A DNA stretch of 64,000 bases, taken from Granulicella tundricola MP5ACTX9. Lineage in GTDB: Bacteria > Acidobacteriota > Terriglobia > Terriglobales > Acidobacteriaceae. The stretch lies in assembly GCF_000178975.2 (NCBI RefSeq), contig NC_015058.1, positions 124,001-188,000 of the forward strand, written 5' to 3'. The translations under genes and the position numbers were made by a program. A model generated the notes under the pieces. It was not told the origin of the DNA. It searched no databases and worked only from the letters and a program-made list of their open reading frames with translations. Below are positions 61,367 through 64,000 of the stretch, piece after piece. How positions within the stretch are numbered: position 1 is the stretch's first letter; each line of letters opens with the position of its first letter.

Positions 61367-62326
61367 TCATTCTTCACCGGCCGCGTTGGCAAAGCGCTCC
61401 CTGAGGAAGTCCCCGATGAGTTGAAGGGTCGCTGTCGAGGCCGTCAGGCGTCCCAAGCCCCCCAGATATCCATGGACCATCCCTTGCCACACGTCGAGCC
61501 GAACGTCGACTCCCGCCGCTGCCGCCCGCTCGACCACTCGAATCGAATCATCAAGCAGGACCTCATCGTTGCCGACGTGCACACGGAGTGGTGGAAGTCC
61601 CTTGAGATCAGCGTAAAGAGGTGAGGCGAGTGGGTCGTTCGGACGATTTCCGTCCAGATAGGACCGCATGAGTTCGTCGGCCTGCGTCTGGGTGAAGTAG
61701 GGATCAGCAACAGCCCGCGTTGACCAACTTTCTCCGGACAGGGTTAGATCGGTCACCGGCGATAGCGCCACTCCGCCAACCAGCGCTCTCTGCACGCTTG
61801 TTGCAGCAACAATGAGCAAGCCAAGGGCGAGGTTGCCACCAGCGGAATCACCCGTGACGGCGAGCTTCGTGAAACCTCGCTCGATAAGGCCGAAGTAGCA
61901 GGCTCGTGCGTCTTCAATTGCCGCAGGAAATGGATGCTCCGGAGCGAGCCGATAATCAGGCACGAAGGCCGTTACCCCGGCACTCCGCGCGATATGGCCT
62001 GCGAGATGGCGAAACGCCTGTGCGGAACCCCAGTTGAACCACCCGCCATGGAGGTGCATCACGGCCTCACCGGGTCGCGCGTCTTCGGGACGGCACCACC
62101 AACCTGAGATACCCCCTACAGAGTCAGCCTCGTAGACTACGCCAGCCGGGGCAGAGACGCGCTCCATAATGGCGTCGAATGGAACGCGAGCGGCAACTCC
62201 CCGAAGCTTGCCTTTGTTGGGCTCGACGATGGCGCGCATGGCAGTCATCGCAGCTTCATCCTCCGCGCCCAATGGGTGCTGCACCAACCATGAAGCTGTA
62301 CCTTGATCTACCCGAATCGTCTGCAT
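61367..62326 (-). CDS. Alpha/beta hydrolase, hormone-sensitive-lipase (fold-3) type
   Basis: This 319-residue cytoplasmic enzyme has the oxyanion motif MHLHGGWFNWG, the nucleophile elbow TGDSAGGNLALGL and DYRLAPEHPFPAAIEDA between them. The acid residue is probably the Asp in VHVGNDEVLLDDS and the His is in WQGMVHGYLGG. It probably cleaves short acyl esters. It is divergent from the second TetR gene with a palindromic site between, so it is the likely target of that regulator. Confidence 0.92.
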   Translation of the reverse strand: MQTIRVDQGTASWLVQHPLGAEDEAAMTAMRAIVEPNKGKLRGVAARVPFDAIMERVSAPAGVVYEADSVGGISGWWCRPEDARPGEAVMHLHGGWFNWGSAQAFRHLAGHIARSAGVTAFVPDYRLAPEHPFPAAIEDARACYFGLIERGFTKLAVTGDSAGGNLALGLLIVAATSVQRALVGGVALSPVTDLTLSGESWSTRAVADPYFTQTQADELMRSYLDGNRPNDPLASPLYADLKGLPPLRVHVGNDEVLLDDSIRVVERAAAAGVDVRLDVWQGMVHGYLGGLGRLTASTATLQLIGDFLRERFANAAGEE

Positions 62327-62366
62327 TGTTGTTCCTCTCTTTGATCATTGTGTTTGCATCGATACA

Positions 62367-62383
62367 CTTTACTAGACGTAAAG
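62367..62383. promoter_or_regulatory. TetR operator-like palindrome CTTTAC-TAGAC-GTAAAG
   Basis: An inverted repeat with 6-bp arms between the hydrolase and the second TetR gene. It contains ACTAGACG, the half-site seen in the operator at 59293-59316. Confidence 0.65.
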
Positions 62384-62435
62384 ATAAGTTATCGGATTCA
62401 GTTATTTTTACGCTCCGTTCAGGTAAATTAAAGCT

Positions 62436-63074
62436 GTGTCGAAATCGAAGTCCAACCCGCTGCCCATGGGCAGGCCACGTAACGATACGGCCGTCTCACA
62501 CTCCGCCATCATGGACGCCGTATCTGGATTGCTGGAGGAGAAGCCCGCTCGTGACCTGACCATGGACGCTGTCGCGAGACGAGCAGGAGTTGGCAAGCCG
62601 ACGCTGTATAAGTGGTGGCCCTCCAAGGCCGCCCTCATCATGGCCATGTTCCATGAACGGTTTAATGCCATACCGGAGGTGCCTGGCGCAACGACAGCAG
62701 AAGAGGCACTGAGAACAAGGGTCAAGCACCTGGCCATCCAATGTAATGGCCTGTTCGGGAAGGTGGTCGCCGACTTGATCGCTGAGGGGCAGGGCAATCC
62801 GTCGATCCTGGAGGAGCTCTACGAGAGCCACATTCGCCCGCGACGTGCTTCCGCAGTGGCTGCCATCGAGCGCGGAATTACATCGGGGGAGTTCGTAGCT
62901 GAGACAGACGCGGAACTTCTGCTCGATGCGATCGTCGCGCCGTTGTACCTTCGGCTTCTGCTCCGCCACCCGGCTGTGACGGAGAGATACGGGAATCAAC
63001 TCATCGACACGGCGCTCCTCGGCGTCCGAAATCCCAAATGGAAGGGCGGACGACGAAGACGCGACGTCGTCTGA
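62436..63074 (+). CDS. TetR-family regulator (second)
   Basis: This 212-residue protein starts at a GTG (62436), or possibly the ATG at 62466 (MGRPRNDTAVSHSAIMDAVS). The HTH is LTMDAVARRAGVGKPTLYKW, followed by a TetR_C_11-like ligand domain (LIAEGQGNPSILEELYESHI, PLYLRLLLRHPAVTERYG). It is divergent from the HSL-type hydrolase. Confidence 0.9.
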   Translation: MSKSKSNPLPMGRPRNDTAVSHSAIMDAVSGLLEEKPARDLTMDAVARRAGVGKPTLYKWWPSKAALIMAMFHERFNAIPEVPGATTAEEALRTRVKHLAIQCNGLFGKVVADLIAEGQGNPSILEELYESHIRPRRASAVAAIERGITSGEFVAETDAELLLDAIVAPLYLRLLLRHPAVTERYGNQLIDTALLGVRNPKWKGGRRRRDVV

Positions 63075-63134
63075 TCGAGTTTGACTGATCCCAATTCCGG
63101 ATCCTTACACCCAGTCTTTACAGGGATGGGTGCA

Positions 63135-63180
63135 AACGGCTGCAAGACGTGCAGACCGTCCTGCACGTCTTGCAGCCGTT
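63135..63180. terminator. 46-nt perfect hairpin
   Basis: AACGGCTGCAAGACGTGCAG (63135-63154) is followed by ACCGTC and its exact reverse complement (63161-63180). It lies after the TetR gene and before the DinB-like gene. There is no strong T-tract. It probably ends transcription, but the arm length (20 bp) is unusual. Confidence 0.7.
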
Positions 63181-63261
63181 CCATTCTTCGTCTGAACCGG
63201 GTTGCAACATTGCGACGCCAGTGGATGCGAGGCGGGTTATCTTCCGTCTAGGAGATTCCAT

Positions 63262-63831
63262 ATGTTCGCAACTCGCCATTTCGTGATCGCTACTGTGCTA
63301 CTGACCGCTGCCTGCATGTCTCTAACCGTGAACGCGCAAGCGGCGGCAAAGCCCGACCCCTTGAGCCAGTCGTTCGATAAGGTGCTGTCGCAGTTTGCGC
63401 TTCAGTTCCTGGCAGTCTCGAAGGCGATGCCCAGTGAGAAGTATGACTTCACCCCGGCTACGCTGAGATTAGCGGGGGCTGACTACAAAGGGGTGCGGAC
63501 CTTCGCTGCCGAGGTAAAACACGTGGCCGAGATGAACTTCGTTATCTACAGCGTCATGAGCGGACTCAAGCCGGATATGGACATGGATTCCATCAGAGAC
63601 CTGAAGAGCAAGGACGAAATCATCTCTGCCCTCTCTCGCTCGTTCGCTTACGGACATAGAGCATTGCTCACTCTGAATGCCGGGAACTCCGGCGAAATGC
63701 CTCCAGACTCCCACGGAATGACAAAGGCCGGAATCGCTGCGTATGTGATGGTCCATGACGCAGATCATTATGGGCAGCTTTCAGAGTACTTGCGGATGAA
63801 TGGAATCGTCCCGCCCCAGAGTCGGAAGTAA
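63262..63831 (+). CDS. Secreted DinB-like protein
   Basis: I chose the ATG at 63262 with AGGAG upstream; 189 residues. It has a signal peptide (VIATVLLTAACMSLTVNAQA), unusual because DinB proteins are mostly cytoplasmic but common in Acidobacteria. The four-helix bundle contains metal-binding histidines in FAAEVKHVAEMNF and VMVHDADHYGQLSEYLRMNG. These proteins are putative metal-dependent hydrolases or thiol transferases of unknown substrate. Confidence 0.85.
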   Translation: MFATRHFVIATVLLTAACMSLTVNAQAAAKPDPLSQSFDKVLSQFALQFLAVSKAMPSEKYDFTPATLRLAGADYKGVRTFAAEVKHVAEMNFVIYSVMSGLKPDMDMDSIRDLKSKDEIISALSRSFAYGHRALLTLNAGNSGEMPPDSHGMTKAGIAAYVMVHDADHYGQLSEYLRMNGIVPPQSRK

Positions 63832-64000
63832 GCACGGCAAGGCTGACCGTACAAGAATTCAGTAGGGAGCCCCAGTCCTGAGCGAATGCAATTCTCGAGA
63901 ATGGGCGTCGTTATGACGTTCAGAATTTATTGATCGCTTTGAGGGTGCTCTCTTGAGTGCTGGAGAAGCATAGGCGAAACTCGGCCCCCTGACACGTTCT

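Overview
The window looks like DNA from an acidobacterium of the Terriglobales/Acidobacteriaceae type (Granulicella, Terriglobus or Edaphobacter relatives). This is an inference from gene style: a 1146-residue Oar-like TonB receptor with an N-terminal carboxypeptidase-regulatory domain, many secreted proteins, LytS/LytT pairs, and moderately high GC. It carries a complete plasmid backbone (partition, replication, transfer), so the replicon is probably a conjugative (mega)plasmid or a large integrated plasmid. The sequence alone cannot decide between these.

Layout. (1) 1-4229, minus strand: a Zymomonas-type pyruvate decarboxylase, an MFS carrier and an outer-membrane beta-barrel protein that runs off the left edge. 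A frameshifted SRAP/YedK gene follows at 4490-5299. (2) 5300-9432: a plasmid leading-region-like block with an ArdC-like antirestriction protein, a DUF6908-like protein, a RepB-type primase with an N-terminal frameshift, and SSB, separated by long C-rich leaders. A YhcG-type nuclease and a broken tyrosine recombinase follow. (3) 11796-14881: ParA, a small partner protein and a RepA_C-type initiator, then a large iteron array (consensus GGACCTTCCGCGTACA) that is the likely origin of vegetative replication. (4) 15300-31323: an XRE regulator divergent from a T4SS operon (virB2-3-4-9-10-5-x-6-x-8-11), then small genes, a MobC-like protein with a candidate oriT, a TraD/VirD4 coupling protein and a MobF relaxase-helicase.

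(5) 31408-32576: an intact-looking IS5-family element with CTAG target duplications. (6) 32998-48000: a serine recombinase overlapping an HNH protein, followed by a series of small, mostly unrecognised genes (immunity-like, barstar, zinc-ribbon, HExxH and membrane proteins), plus an esterase, an 822-residue repeat protein and the TonB receptor. The intergenic gaps repeatedly hold a two-part inverted element: arm 1 about TTCCGCAAAGTCGCGTTTT, arm 2 about AACGCCGTTTTCG, with a variable inner hairpin. It behaves like an attC-style cassette boundary but lacks the canonical GTTRRRY core. This is the most interesting structure in the window.

(7) 48183-54659: two LytS/LytT-type two-component systems around an M13 peptidase and the N-terminal ruin of a carotenoid oxygenase. 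(8) 54879-63831: chromosome-style genes. These are an NTF2-like protein, a LamG-like secreted protein, a class C beta-lactamase-fold hydrolase, two TetR regulators each divergent from its likely target (a YncE-like beta-propeller with a COG4705-like membrane protein, and an HSL-type hydrolase), and a DinB-like protein. The two TetR intergenic regions share an ACTAGACG operator half-site.

All calls come from reading translations and motifs by eye. No database search was run.
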